In this document: one piece after another, positions 42,124-50,907 of the stretch
Position numbering within the stretch: position 1 is the first letter of the stretch
Layout of the letters: each line of letters starts with the position of its first letter
DNA from: G963667675 sp965249215
Lineage (GTDB): Bacteria; Chloroflexota; Dehalococcoidia; Lucifugimonadales; UBA3495
Direction: 5' to 3'
DNA: 64,000 nt
Assembly: GCA_965249215.1 (NCBI GenBank)
Contig: CBDFLN010000002.1
Coordinates: 1,860,001 to 1,924,000, forward strand
Made by a program: the position numbers and the translations under genes
Notes under the pieces: generated by a model
Told to the model about the DNA's origin: nothing
Databases searched by the model: none
The model's input: only the letters and a program-made list of their open reading frames with translations

Positions 42124-43029
42124 TCAGGCGCTCAAAGCCAGTTGCAATTGCTTCTGCTGGCCGGCCAAGGTCCGCGGCGCCGGCCTCGAAGCGAGATTCC
42201 AGCGGCGCCTTGCCCTGTCCACTTCCTCCAAGACCTTCTGGGTGTAATCCCTCGGAGCGTAGGTCTTTCGGTACAACTTGGCGTAAGCGGGGACCAAGCG
42301 GGGGTGGGTCTCCCTGAGCATGGGCATGAACCATTCCTTAGAGCCGGGTTTGAGGAACAGTAGGTTTCCCGCCAGGTGCTGGGCCTTGTGCGCGGCCGCG
42401 GCGGCGGCAACGGCGTCAATGCTTTCGGGGCCGTCGGATATGCCGGGAAGCAGCGGCGCCATCATCACCCCGGCGGCTATGCCGCTTTCCGCCAAAAACT
42501 GCATGGCTTCGAGCCTGGCTGCCGGACTGGGCGCTCCCGGCTCGGTCTGCTTCCAGACTTGTTCATCGACGCTTCCAACGCTGAAATTAACTTGTACTTC
42601 GGCATGTTCGGCCAGTTCCAGCAGAACGTCCACGTCCCGCCGCACCAACACTCCCTTGGTGGTGATAGACGCCGGGTTATGGGACTCGGCCAGCACCTGG
42701 ATTATGCGGCGGGTCAGTTGGTACTGGGCTTCGGCTGGCTCGTAGGGGTCTGACGCTGTTCCGATGGCAATGGACTCTCCCATCCACCTGGGCCGCCGCA
42801 ACTCCCCTCTCAGCACTTCCGGAGCGTTTACCTTAGCGAATACCCGCTGCTCGAACTCCCGCCCGGCATCCATCCCCCAAAACTCGTGGGTGGGACGGGC
42901 GTAGCAGTAGCGGCACGCGTGGCGGCAGCCACGGTACGGGTTCAAAGTCCATTTGAAAGGGAAGTTGGGAACGTCGATGCGGTTAAGCACCGTCTTGCAA
43001 TAGATTTCTTGAACTTCAGCGCCGGCCAT
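42124..43029 (-). CDS. SplB-like radical SAM protein (Rv2578c-type)
   Basis: 301 residues. C35-x3-C39-x2-C42 (GCRHACRYCYAR) binds the radical SAM cluster. NPYRGCRHACRYCYARPTHE is the hallmark of COG1533 proteins related to spore photoproduct lyase, but the SplB-specific extra cysteine region is missing, so a strict photoproduct lyase is not claimed. Later blocks include ASDPYEPAEAQYQLTR and STTKGVLVRRD-like ITTKGVLVRRDVDVL. DNA repair or modification is plausible. A perfect -10 with TTGACC and a LexA-like box upstream suggest damage control. Confidence 0.8.
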   Translation of the reverse strand: MAGAEVQEIYCKTVLNRIDVPNFPFKWTLNPYRGCRHACRYCYARPTHEFWGMDAGREFEQRVFAKVNAPEVLRGELRRPRWMGESIAIGTASDPYEPAEAQYQLTRRIIQVLAESHNPASITTKGVLVRRDVDVLLELAEHAEVQVNFSVGSVDEQVWKQTEPGAPSPAARLEAMQFLAESGIAAGVMMAPLLPGISDGPESIDAVAAAAAAHKAQHLAGNLLFLKPGSKEWFMPMLRETHPRLVPAYAKLYRKTYAPRDYTQKVLEEVDRARRRWNLASRPAPRTLAGQQKQLQLALSA

Positions 43030-43055
43030 TGGCTCACCCTATAACTAGCAAAGAT

Positions 43056-43069
43056 AGAACATCTATTCT
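43056..43069 (-). promoter_or_regulatory. LexA-like box upstream of the SplB-like gene
   Basis: Minus strand AGAATAGATGTTCT (plus AGAACATCTATTCT), an imperfect inverted repeat one base from GAACnnnnGTTC, just downstream of the -10 element. It shares AGAACATCT with the site before the four-Cys HTH gene. Confidence 0.45.
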
Positions 43070-43070
43070 A

Positions 43071-43100
43071 ATTATAGGGGCTCCCTGACCGCCAGGTCAA
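43071..43100 (-). promoter_or_regulatory. Sigma70 promoter for the SplB-like gene
   Basis: TTGACC (43095-43100) and TATAAT (43071-43076) with an 18-base spacer. Confidence 0.7.
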
Positions 43101-43140
43101 TGAGGGGTTGTCATAACGTCCGGTGGGGCGGACGCGGACC

Positions 43141-44541
43141 TTAACGCCGGTACACGTACCCAGTTTCGCTGCGCTGGCAATTCAAGCGGCGGTTAAGGTG
43201 CAGTCCTTCCAGAATGAACTCGACAGCCGCTGCCAACACCTCGGGACGCTGGTCGTCTGTCAACCGGCTGACCGCGGCGGACAAGCCGTCAATCCTCTGA
43301 ATCATTTCCGGATACTCCGAAGCAGGCTTCTCGCTGCTCGTCTCCGCTGTCTCTCCCAGGTCGAACGCGGTTACCACCGGCTCCAGTTCGGCGGGGTCGA
43401 AGTAGGTGCCAAAGACACGCAGCGCTCCCCGGCGGGTCAAATCGTCGACCACCCGGCTTTCCCTGCTTTCGTCGAAGGTCTCCAGTTCTATTTTTCCCGA
43501 GAAAGAGGCGACAATATAGGGGAGGTCGCTGACCCGGGGGCAGACCCATTGGTCTCCGTGCACAATCGCCCGCCGCAGAGCGTTGCCCAGCAAGGTCTCA
43601 AGGTTGGCTATCGACACCCGGACGCTGACCCCGGAACGTTGGTTGATCTCGCTGCTGCCCCGAGCCTGGGCGGTGATCTCCGCCACGACCTCCTTCATGT
43701 ACTCCGGTACCACCAGGTTTTCCTCATCGGGAAAGCGGGACCGCTCCTGCTCCATGATGGCAATTTCATCTTTGGGATTCCTGGGGTAATGGGTATAGAT
43801 TTGAGACCCGTACCGGTCCTTGAGCGGCGTGACAATGCGCCCCCGGTTGGTGTAGTCCTCGGGGTTGGCAGTGGAGACCACGTAGACATCCAGAGGCATA
43901 CGGACCCGGTAGCCCTTGATCTGCACGTCCCGCTCTTCCATCAAATTGAACAGGCCCACCTGTATCCGTTCGGCCAGGTCCGGCAACTCGTTGATGCAAA
44001 ATATGCCCCGGTTGGTGCGGGGCACCAGCCCGTAGTGAATAACCAACTCGTCGGACAGGTAGTGGCCTTCGGCAACCTTGATGGGGTCAATCTCTCCGAT
44101 CAGGTCGGCGATGGAAATGTCCGGCGTGGCCAGCTTCTCCGAATACCGCTCCTCCCGGTGCAGCCATTCGATCGGCGTAGAGTCGCCCTTCTGGGATACT
44201 GTGTCCCGGCAAGCTCTGCAGATGGGGTCGAATGGGTTGTCGTTGATCTCGCAGCCGGCAATCTTGGGAATGAATTCATCCAGGAGCGCGACTAGCTTGC
44301 GGATCATGCGGGACTTGGCTTGACCCCGTTCCCCCAACATAATCACGTCTTGGCCGGCCAGGATTGCATTCTCCAGCTGGGGGATTACCGTATCGTCGAA
44401 GCCGATGATGCCCGGAAAAACAACTTCTTCGGCCCTGATTTTTGCAATCAGGTTCCTGCGCATTTCTTCCCGCACGGGCAGGACTTGATAGCGAGACTTA
44501 CGCAACTGGCCGATTGTCCGGGCTCTTTTAGCAGCAGGCAT
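43141..44541 (-). CDS. Magnesium-chelatase ChlI-like AAA+ ATPase (COG1239)
   Basis: 466 residues. Walker A is the variant GERGQAKSR (70-78), where the usual GxxGxGKT is changed but the lysine is kept. Walker B lies in RGIFCINELPDLAERIQ, and STANPEDYTNRGRIVTPLKDRYG carries sensor 1. This form is typical of COG1239 ATPases, not of true MoxR. They normally team with a VWA-domain protein to remodel target enzymes; no such partner is adjacent. The C-terminal helices are long (about 330-466). TATACT lies about 120 bases upstream. Confidence 0.8.
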   Translation of the reverse strand: MPAAKRARTIGQLRKSRYQVLPVREEMRRNLIAKIRAEEVVFPGIIGFDDTVIPQLENAILAGQDVIMLGERGQAKSRMIRKLVALLDEFIPKIAGCEINDNPFDPICRACRDTVSQKGDSTPIEWLHREERYSEKLATPDISIADLIGEIDPIKVAEGHYLSDELVIHYGLVPRTNRGIFCINELPDLAERIQVGLFNLMEERDVQIKGYRVRMPLDVYVVSTANPEDYTNRGRIVTPLKDRYGSQIYTHYPRNPKDEIAIMEQERSRFPDEENLVVPEYMKEVVAEITAQARGSSEINQRSGVSVRVSIANLETLLGNALRRAIVHGDQWVCPRVSDLPYIVASFSGKIELETFDESRESRVVDDLTRRGALRVFGTYFDPAELEPVVTAFDLGETAETSSEKPASEYPEMIQRIDGLSAAVSRLTDDQRPEVLAAAVEFILEGLHLNRRLNCQRSETGYVYRR

Positions 44542-44737
44542 ACTTATCGCTCCGTCAGTCGTTCAGGCCCATCCAAAGCTCCGGCAGAAACGGCCGGGCC
44601 CGTGGGTTTTGGCGAGTGTCTCCTCCAAGTGTTTCCTTCACTGGAACTTTGCCGGTGACAGTATAGCTTAATCCGGCGCGCTCCTTGATGCGGGGCAACC
44701 CCTGTCGTCAGGTATTCCCTGTTGTTCTCGCTTGGAT

Positions 44738-44743
44738 TATAAT
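44738..44743 (+). promoter_or_regulatory. -10 element upstream of the DUF1232-hemW-selB-nurA row
   Basis: TATAAT, 35 bases before the DUF1232 start; only a weak -35 (TTCCCT) at 17-base spacing. Confidence 0.4.
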
Positions 44744-44777
44744 TGAGTCCAAGACTTTAGGAGACCAGGTTCCTGCA

Positions 44778-45140
44778 ATGCTTCATCGGCTGGCAGTCCC
44801 TCTTTTTTTCCTGATTGCGCCAAGGCTCCTGCCGCGGATAATCCGGTGGCTCCGGTTGGTCTGGCGTCTTCAGTGGGATAAACGGGTCCCCATCGTGCTC
44901 CGGGCCCTGTTGCCCCTGGCCATCGTCTACGCTGCGTCGCCGTGGGACTTGATAAGGGACCGCTTGCCCGCTGTGGGCAGATTCGACGACCTGATAATAT
45001 TCGGCCTGGCTGTGCTGTTCCTGGTGAAGCTCTCCCCCAAGCATGTCGTCGACGAACACCTGGGCAAGCCGCCTGGGCCCCGGCCGGAAGACCAAGACCC
45101 CTCTAACGTAGTGGACGGCTCGTCCCGGCTGGTTGATTAG
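44778..45140 (+). CDS. DUF1232-like small membrane protein
   Basis: 120 residues from the ATG at 44778, with TTAGGAGACC upstream; a longer frame starting at 44685 is not favoured. YAASPWDLIRDRLPAVGRFDDLIIFGLAV corresponds to the DUF1232 core (Y-x2-SP-DLIPD-x-P-G-DD). Two membrane segments (about 4-22 and 38-50, plus a third near 68-80) are seen. The C-terminal tail is Pro/Asp-rich. Function unknown. Its stop lies about 85 bases before hemW. Confidence 0.75.
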   Translation: MLHRLAVPLFFLIAPRLLPRIIRWLRLVWRLQWDKRVPIVLRALLPLAIVYAASPWDLIRDRLPAVGRFDDLIIFGLAVLFLVKLSPKHVVDEHLGKPPGPRPEDQDPSNVVDGSSRLVD

Positions 45141-45225
45141 CGGATACTCCCACTTACACCAGGGCCGCGTCAACACCAAAGCACCCCAAAGCCCGGCAGC
45201 CTCTGGAGTGTTTCCCGTTTCTAAA

Positions 45226-46473
45226 ATGCCCTCCGGTCCGCCTGATTCCGCAGCCATCGTCCCAGCCGGCGGCATGGGGCTCTACGTACACGTCCCCTTT
45301 TGCAAGACCAAGTGCCCCTACTGCGACTTCAACACCTACCAGGGCATCGAGGGCCTGACTGACCCATACCTGGTGGCAATTACCGGAGAAATCGCCCTCT
45401 GGGGACGGCTGTTGCAAAGCCCCCATGTCAACACGGTCTTCTTGGGCGGAGGGACCCCGTCCTATCTGCCTAAGGACGGGGTCGGCCGCATAATCGAGGC
45501 GATTCGAAACGCCTTCTCCATCCGGCGTGATGCCGAAATAACCGTTGAAGCCAACCCCGATGACCTGGACAGACCCAAGTGCGCTTATCTGCTCTCCCTG
45601 GGGGTCAACCGTCTGAGCATCGGGGTGCAGAGCACGGACCCCGGTCTGCTGGCCCAACTGGGCCGCAGGCACGGGCCTGAGCAAGCCGCCGGCGCTTTCC
45701 AAACCGCCCGGGCCGCTGGCTTTACCAACGTCAACCTCGATTTGATGTACGGACTTCCCGGCCAGACCATGGACCAATGGCGGGATAGTGTCAAGGAATT
45801 ACGGTCGTGGGGCCCGGACCACCTGTCCCTGTACTGCCTGACGCTGGAGGAAGGGACTCCTATGCACCGCCAGGTGCGGGACGGGGGCCTGCCCAGGCCC
45901 GACGAGGACCTGGCGGCCGACATGTATGCCCACGCCCGCTCTGAGTTGGCGGAAGCAGGCTACCACCACTACGAAGTGTCCAACTGGTGCCTGCCCGGTC
46001 GCGAGGGTCTCCATAACGCCGGCTACTGGCGCAACCTGCCCTACCTGGGGGTTGGGCCGGGCGCTCACTCTTCTTTGGGCGGCTATCGCTTCTGGCAGGT
46101 TCCCTCGCCCCGGCAATACATCGCCAGGGTCAAACAGTGGGCAGAAGGCAACTTCAAAAGACATTCGGCTATGACCGAAGAGTTGTTAAGCGCCGTCCGC
46201 CCCATTGACAACTGGGAACGAATTGACATCAATACGGCCTGCGCCGAGACTATGTTCCTGGGTTTGCGCCTTCTCGACGGCCTGGACCTAACGGAGGCCT
46301 CGCAGCAAGTGGGGGTGGACTTGGAATCCAAATATGCGGCCCAAATCAATGACCTGGTTGCTCTGGGCATGCTGGAGAGGCGGGACAACCGGCTGCGGTT
46401 GACCAGCGGCGCCTATCTTGTCGCCAACCAGGTGTTTATGCGGTTCTTGGAGACACCTACCCAATGTACGTGA
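45226..46473 (+). CDS. hemW: HemW-type radical SAM heme chaperone
   Basis: 415 residues from the ATG at 45226 (an alternative ATG at 45274 begins GLYVHVPFC). The cluster motif is C26-x3-C30-x2-C33 (CKTKCPYCDF). VFLGGGTPSYLP, RLSIGVQS and NVNLDLMYGLPGQTMDQWRDSV are family blocks, and the C-terminal HemW domain is complete. HemW delivers heme to membrane targets and is not an active coproporphyrinogen oxidase, though often labelled so. Its stop overlaps the selB start by 10 bases, so the two are translationally coupled. Confidence 0.9.
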   Translation: MPSGPPDSAAIVPAGGMGLYVHVPFCKTKCPYCDFNTYQGIEGLTDPYLVAITGEIALWGRLLQSPHVNTVFLGGGTPSYLPKDGVGRIIEAIRNAFSIRRDAEITVEANPDDLDRPKCAYLLSLGVNRLSIGVQSTDPGLLAQLGRRHGPEQAAGAFQTARAAGFTNVNLDLMYGLPGQTMDQWRDSVKELRSWGPDHLSLYCLTLEEGTPMHRQVRDGGLPRPDEDLAADMYAHARSELAEAGYHHYEVSNWCLPGREGLHNAGYWRNLPYLGVGPGAHSSLGGYRFWQVPSPRQYIARVKQWAEGNFKRHSAMTEELLSAVRPIDNWERIDINTACAETMFLGLRLLDGLDLTEASQQVGVDLESKYAAQINDLVALGMLERRDNRLRLTSGAYLVANQVFMRFLETPTQCT

Positions 46474-48329
46474 TTGGCACCGCCGGCCACGTTGACCACG
46501 GCAAGTCCACGCTGGTCAAGGCTTTGACCGACATCGACCCGGACCGGCTCCCAGAGGAAAAGGCAAGGGAGATGACGGTGGACCTGGGGTTCGCCTGGAT
46601 GACTCTGCCCAGCGGACGCGAGATCAGCATCGTCGACGTGCCCGGCCACGAACGTTTCATCAAGAACATGCTGGCCGGCGTCGGGGCCATCGACGTAGCC
46701 TTGCTCATTGTGGCTGCCGACGAGAGCGTCATGCCCCAGACCCGGGAACACCTGGCCATTCTGGACATCCTCCAAATACGCCGGGGCCTGGTAGTCATAA
46801 CCAAGACGGACCTGGTGGAAGAAGACCTGGCCGAACTGGTCAAGGCAGAGGTGGAAGACGTCCTGGAAGGCACGTCCCTCCGTGGGTCGCCCATAGTGGG
46901 AGTATCGGCCCTGACCGGCGACGGCCTGGACAGTCTGCGAGCTGCCATCGACCAAATACTGGACGGGACCGAACCCAGGAGGGACCTGGGCCGGCCCAGG
47001 CTTCCGGTTGACCGGTGTTTTTCCATAGCAGGCTTTGGCACCGTGGTCACCGGCACCCTCATCGATGGCTCCCTGGCCGTCGGCCAAGAGGTGGAAGTCG
47101 CCGGTGCGGACCGCCGCGGGAGAATCAGGGGCCTGCAGAGCCATAAGGAAAAGGTCGACCGCGCCCAGCCCGGGGTGCGCCTGGCGGTGAACCTCTCCGG
47201 CCTATCCCGGGCCGACGTCCAGAGGGGACAACTCTTGACCTCTCCCGGCTGGCTGCGGCCCGTTCAGCGTCTGGACGCCCGGTTGAGAATGGCGCCCCAG
47301 GCATCCCACAACCTACGTCACAACGAGGGGGTTACCTTTCACCTGTTGACCAGCGAGTCCGCCGCCCGGGTGCGGCTGTTGGACGCCGACCGTTTGACCC
47401 CCGGCAGCGAGGGTTGGGTGCAAATTCTGTTGGAGAATTCCCTGCCCATGGTCAAGGGGGACTTTTTCGTCGTCCGGTCCGCGGAGGATACGTTGGGAGG
47501 AGGGCAGGTGGCCGACCCCAACCCCAGGCGGCGCCACCGGCGCTTCAACCCGGACGTGATAGAACGTTTGATGCTGCTGGACCAGGGCACCGGGGAGGAC
47601 GTCCTGCTCAGCGTGGCGGAGCAGTGGGGACCCTGCGACCTGGAGACCCTGTCCAGACGCTCTAACTTGCCCGGGCCGGAGGTGTTGGAGCGAATCCACC
47701 GACTTTCTTCTGTTGGGAGCGTAGCAGTCTTGGGAGACCTGGACTCCGATAACGACGCCGTTGTCTACTCCGCCCAGTCTTGGGCCGCCCTGAACAGCAA
47801 GCTCCTGGCGACCCTGGAGACCTACCACTCCCAATACCCCTTGCGGCGGGGCATGCCCCTGCAAGAAGTTCGCAGCCGCCTGGGCCAGTCCCAGCCGGTG
47901 TTCTCCAAGACCCTGGCCCGTTTGGCCGGCGACGGCATTGTGGCGGAGACCCAACAGGCGCTTCACCTCCCCGGTCACGAAATATCGTTGACTCCCCAAA
48001 TGGAACGCCAAGCCGCGGCCTTTTTGTCTGCGCTGGAGCGCGACCCCTACTCGCCGCCCAGCGACCAACCCGTGGACCCGGAACTGCTGGGGGCTTTGTG
48101 CGACAGCGGCAAGGTGGTAAGGGTCAACGAGTCCGTGGTGTTCGCCGCATCCGCCTATCAAGACATGACCGGCAAGATCCTCGCCCATCTTGGCGAGTTT
48201 GGCAGCATCACCGTTGCGGAAGCCCGGACCATGTTCAACTCCAGCCGAAAATACATGCTCCCATTACTGGAATATCTGGACCAACAGCGCGTCACCCGCC
48301 GCGTCGGCGACCAGCGCGTCCTGAGGTAA
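46464..48329 (+). CDS. selB: Selenocysteine-specific elongation factor SelB
   Basis: 621 residues. GTPase motifs: AGHVDHGKST (7-16), DVPGHERF (G3) and TKTDLV (G4; most GTPases have NKxD here). The domain II/III blocks and four C-terminal winged-helix segments (about 380-621) that read SECIS hairpins are all present. SelB brings Sec-tRNA to in-frame UGA. Its ATG overlaps the hemW stop and its own stop overlaps the ribosome-binding site of nurA. No selA, selD, selC or recognisable selenoprotein gene is in the window. Confidence 0.93.
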   Translation: MYVIGTAGHVDHGKSTLVKALTDIDPDRLPEEKAREMTVDLGFAWMTLPSGREISIVDVPGHERFIKNMLAGVGAIDVALLIVAADESVMPQTREHLAILDILQIRRGLVVITKTDLVEEDLAELVKAEVEDVLEGTSLRGSPIVGVSALTGDGLDSLRAAIDQILDGTEPRRDLGRPRLPVDRCFSIAGFGTVVTGTLIDGSLAVGQEVEVAGADRRGRIRGLQSHKEKVDRAQPGVRLAVNLSGLSRADVQRGQLLTSPGWLRPVQRLDARLRMAPQASHNLRHNEGVTFHLLTSESAARVRLLDADRLTPGSEGWVQILLENSLPMVKGDFFVVRSAEDTLGGGQVADPNPRRRHRRFNPDVIERLMLLDQGTGEDVLLSVAEQWGPCDLETLSRRSNLPGPEVLERIHRLSSVGSVAVLGDLDSDNDAVVYSAQSWAALNSKLLATLETYHSQYPLRRGMPLQEVRSRLGQSQPVFSKTLARLAGDGIVAETQQALHLPGHEISLTPQMERQAAAFLSALERDPYSPPSDQPVDPELLGALCDSGKVVRVNESVVFAASAYQDMTGKILAHLGEFGSITVAEARTMFNSSRKYMLPLLEYLDQQRVTRRVGDQRVLR

Positions 48330-48333
48330 AGCA

Positions 48334-49542
48334 TTGTTCGACCTAGGTGAGGTGGCCCTCCAGATGGACCAGGCAGCACGGAGGCTGGTCGACGCCCAAA
48401 ACGACCGTCAACTGCGCCTGACGTCACTGTTGGACGTTGCCGCCCAGGCGGCGCAAGAGCCCGCCGATGCGGCAACACACGCGCCATCGGAACGCCCATA
48501 CCTGGCCGCCCAGGTAACGGAAGCCTTAGTCGGGGGCTACTCTGAACCTGCTCCCCCGCAAGATTGGTGCGTGGCATCGGTCGACGGCTCCCATGTCGAC
48601 GTGGACCGCCATCTGCCGGTGAGCTGCTTCTTGGTAAACCTGGGCGGTTGCGTCTTGCACTACGGCTCTGACCCGGACGCCACTCTATTCAGCCAGGCCC
48701 ACCTGGCCACCGAACGGGCCGATCTCTACCTGTCGGACCCGGACAACCCGGCGCAAGAGGAGCCGGTGTCCGGCGCTCTGCTGGGTCTGGTCCGCACCGC
48801 GATGGAACTGGAGAGGCTGACCGAGGTCGCGGGGGAATTGCCCGGGGACCTGCCCGCGCTGGCCCTGGTCGACGGCTCCCTGGTCCTTTGGGGACTGTCC
48901 GGTCAGGGGTACAGGCCCTTCGTTCGAGACGCCATAGTCCAGGACCGGTTCTTGAAAGCCTTGGACAAGCTCAAAGTCCTGTCACAATGCCGACCCTTAA
49001 CTTTGGCTGCCTACGTCTCCCTGCCTCGCAGCACGGAAGTGGTCAACGCCATCAGGCGCAGCCTGTGCCCTCACGACGCGGCCCGCTGCCGGCAGGCCTG
49101 CGGCAACCGCCGCTCCGTCGTTTCTCCCTGCAATTTGGCCAACGACTTCCTGGACCGCGAGCTATTCCAGCGCCTGCTGAGTCCGGGCTGGCGGTCCCCG
49201 GTTTACCGGACCAACTCATCGGTGCCAAGGGAAAATTACGGAGACGACCAGCAGGTCAATTTCTATTACCTGAACGTCGGTGAAGAGATCGCCCGCGTCG
49301 AGGTGCCGGAGTGGGTGGCTAAGAGCAAGGAGTTGCTGGACCTGGGTCACAGCCTCATTTTGGACCAGTGCCGGCGGGGCCAGGGATACCCGGTTGCCAT
49401 TTCAGAAGCCCACGAGCAGGCAGTAGTGCGGGCGGCAGACCGCCGTTTGTTCAAAGAAATGGTGTCCCAGTCCCTGGAGCGGGAGGGGCTATCGGCCTTT
49501 ACCTCGGAAAAAGACCGCTCCAAGCGCATGCCCTGGGTCTGA
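48334..49542 (+). CDS. NurA-domain nuclease
   Basis: 402 residues from a TTG two bases after the selB stop, with GAGGTAAAG serving as ribosome-binding site. NurA motifs are SVDGSHVD (D84 binds Mn), ALVDGSLVLW (about 196) and a C-terminal GYPVAISEAHEQAVVRAADRRLF carrying a conserved His. NurA is a 5' to 3' nuclease that normally works with the HerA helicase in end resection; herA is not adjacent. The Cys-rich middle (CPHDAARCRQACGNRR) may hold zinc or iron-sulfur. Linked to selB by position only. Confidence 0.8.
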   Translation: MFDLGEVALQMDQAARRLVDAQNDRQLRLTSLLDVAAQAAQEPADAATHAPSERPYLAAQVTEALVGGYSEPAPPQDWCVASVDGSHVDVDRHLPVSCFLVNLGGCVLHYGSDPDATLFSQAHLATERADLYLSDPDNPAQEEPVSGALLGLVRTAMELERLTEVAGELPGDLPALALVDGSLVLWGLSGQGYRPFVRDAIVQDRFLKALDKLKVLSQCRPLTLAAYVSLPRSTEVVNAIRRSLCPHDAARCRQACGNRRSVVSPCNLANDFLDRELFQRLLSPGWRSPVYRTNSSVPRENYGDDQQVNFYYLNVGEEIARVEVPEWVAKSKELLDLGHSLILDQCRRGQGYPVAISEAHEQAVVRAADRRLFKEMVSQSLEREGLSAFTSEKDRSKRMPWV

Positions 49543-49559
49543 AGCCCAACCCCCAGGAT

Positions 49560-50846
49560 TTAGTGCTGCGCGATAGCGGCCGGCAGTTCCGCCAAATGGT
49601 CCAGAAACTCCTGGTAGCTGGCAAACCCGGCCACGGTCTTGATGAATTCCTCCAGGGAGTCGGCGCTGCTCTGCAGCAGCCTTAGCTGCTCGTCGATGGG
49701 GCTTATGGACGCCGCGCTGGTGGCGTAGGTGCCGTGAAAGGCAAAGAAGGCCTGGTTAATTTTCCGGATGAACCTGCCGTTGTCCGCCATTAGCTGCCTG
49801 CGCTCCTCCATGTAGGCCTCAGCCTCTTCAACCTTCCCCTGGGCCAGCAACTCCTCCGTCCTTAGCCGCGTCTCCCGCATGGCGGCATTGAAATCAAAGG
49901 CGTCCTCGTCCACCGGGGTTGGCTGGAGCGACTCTGAGGCGGGCGGACGGGCGGGCTCCCGAAAGACTGGCTCTCCCGTCATGGCAGTGAAGGCGCGGTC
50001 GCCAATGGCTTCGCCGGCTAGAGTCGCCGCCGTTTCGTTCAGAGTAGTCATCTCTTGGCTGTCCCAGAAGTGCTGGCCCAGGGGTTGAAAGAAGAACCAG
50101 TGGTGCAGCCATTCGTGGGCAGCGATGACCATCGCCCGGTGCAGGCCGCCCGCGTCGGACACCACGCTGGGATAGGTGGCCACACCGCCGGAGCGCTCCA
50201 CCAAGGCAGACAGGTCCTCCTCCCGCAGGATGCGCGATTCAATCCGTTCCTTGGTCTCGTCGTCCAGACCCGCCTTCAGCAAGACGGTCCGTGAGCGTTC
50301 TATACGGTCCCTGGGCGACAAGACAAGCACCCCGGGAGACTTGGAAAACACAGCGTCGACGGGAGGAAAGATGAGACCTATCCGGGAAGCGAAGCCTTCC
50401 TGGGAAAGGACGGCGCTGATTTCGGATTCGATGGTCTCCTCGACCGTCGCTTGAAGACGGTCCCGCTGCTCCACAACGGTCTCAAGCTCGTCTCGTAAGT
50501 CCTTGACCTCGGCATTGGACGCGCCGCCGCCTTGGCCAAAGTCCTCCCTCAACAACCGGCGTTCCAAGTCCCCTTGACGCTGGCCCAAATCGAAAAAGGT
50601 CTCAGCTTGCTCTATCCGTTCCTGGCGTGAAGGTTCGGAAGTCCAGGGCATCAGCTGAGACACCTTGTTGACCCATTTTTCCAGGAAGTGGGATGCCTCC
50701 CACTGGAAAAGGTGGTACCTGTGGGGACTCACTATCAAATCGAAGTTCGACGGCGCGAACTCCCCGTGCCCGGCAGACACTACCAGCACGGATAGGAAAA
50801 CCACCAGCAGCGTACGGCGGACCCATTGCAGCGTTTTCTTAAGCAT
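49560..50846 (-). CDS. Putative membrane-anchored zinc metallopeptidase (HExxH) of a new-looking family
   Basis: 428 residues from the ATG at 50846. One N-terminal membrane segment (TLLVVFLSVLVVSAG) anchors it. About residues 75-155 are a predicted coiled coil. H244-E-W-L-H248 (AAHEWLHHWFFF) is a zincin motif, and N-E-T-A-A (E271), 22 residues later, fits the gluzincin third ligand. The remaining C-terminal half is helical and ends in EEAEAYMEERRQLMADNG and a Leu-rich tail. I recognise no named family. No Shine-Dalgarno is seen before any start. It is convergent with nurA, stops 18 bases apart. Confidence 0.6.
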   Translation of the reverse strand: MLKKTLQWVRRTLLVVFLSVLVVSAGHGEFAPSNFDLIVSPHRYHLFQWEASHFLEKWVNKVSQLMPWTSEPSRQERIEQAETFFDLGQRQGDLERRLLREDFGQGGGASNAEVKDLRDELETVVEQRDRLQATVEETIESEISAVLSQEGFASRIGLIFPPVDAVFSKSPGVLVLSPRDRIERSRTVLLKAGLDDETKERIESRILREEDLSALVERSGGVATYPSVVSDAGGLHRAMVIAAHEWLHHWFFFQPLGQHFWDSQEMTTLNETAATLAGEAIGDRAFTAMTGEPVFREPARPPASESLQPTPVDEDAFDFNAAMRETRLRTEELLAQGKVEEAEAYMEERRQLMADNGRFIRKINQAFFAFHGTYATSAASISPIDEQLRLLQSSADSLEEFIKTVAGFASYQEFLDHLAELPAAIAQH

Positions 50847-50907
50847 GAAAATCAACGAAGGAGCCAACAACCAAGGTTGGTCCGGGGATGCGGCCCTTGC
50901 GGGCGGG

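Noticed and set aside
43123..44295. 390-codon plus frame over the ChlI-like ATPase
   Set aside because: Shadow of the COG1239 gene; no signal of its own.
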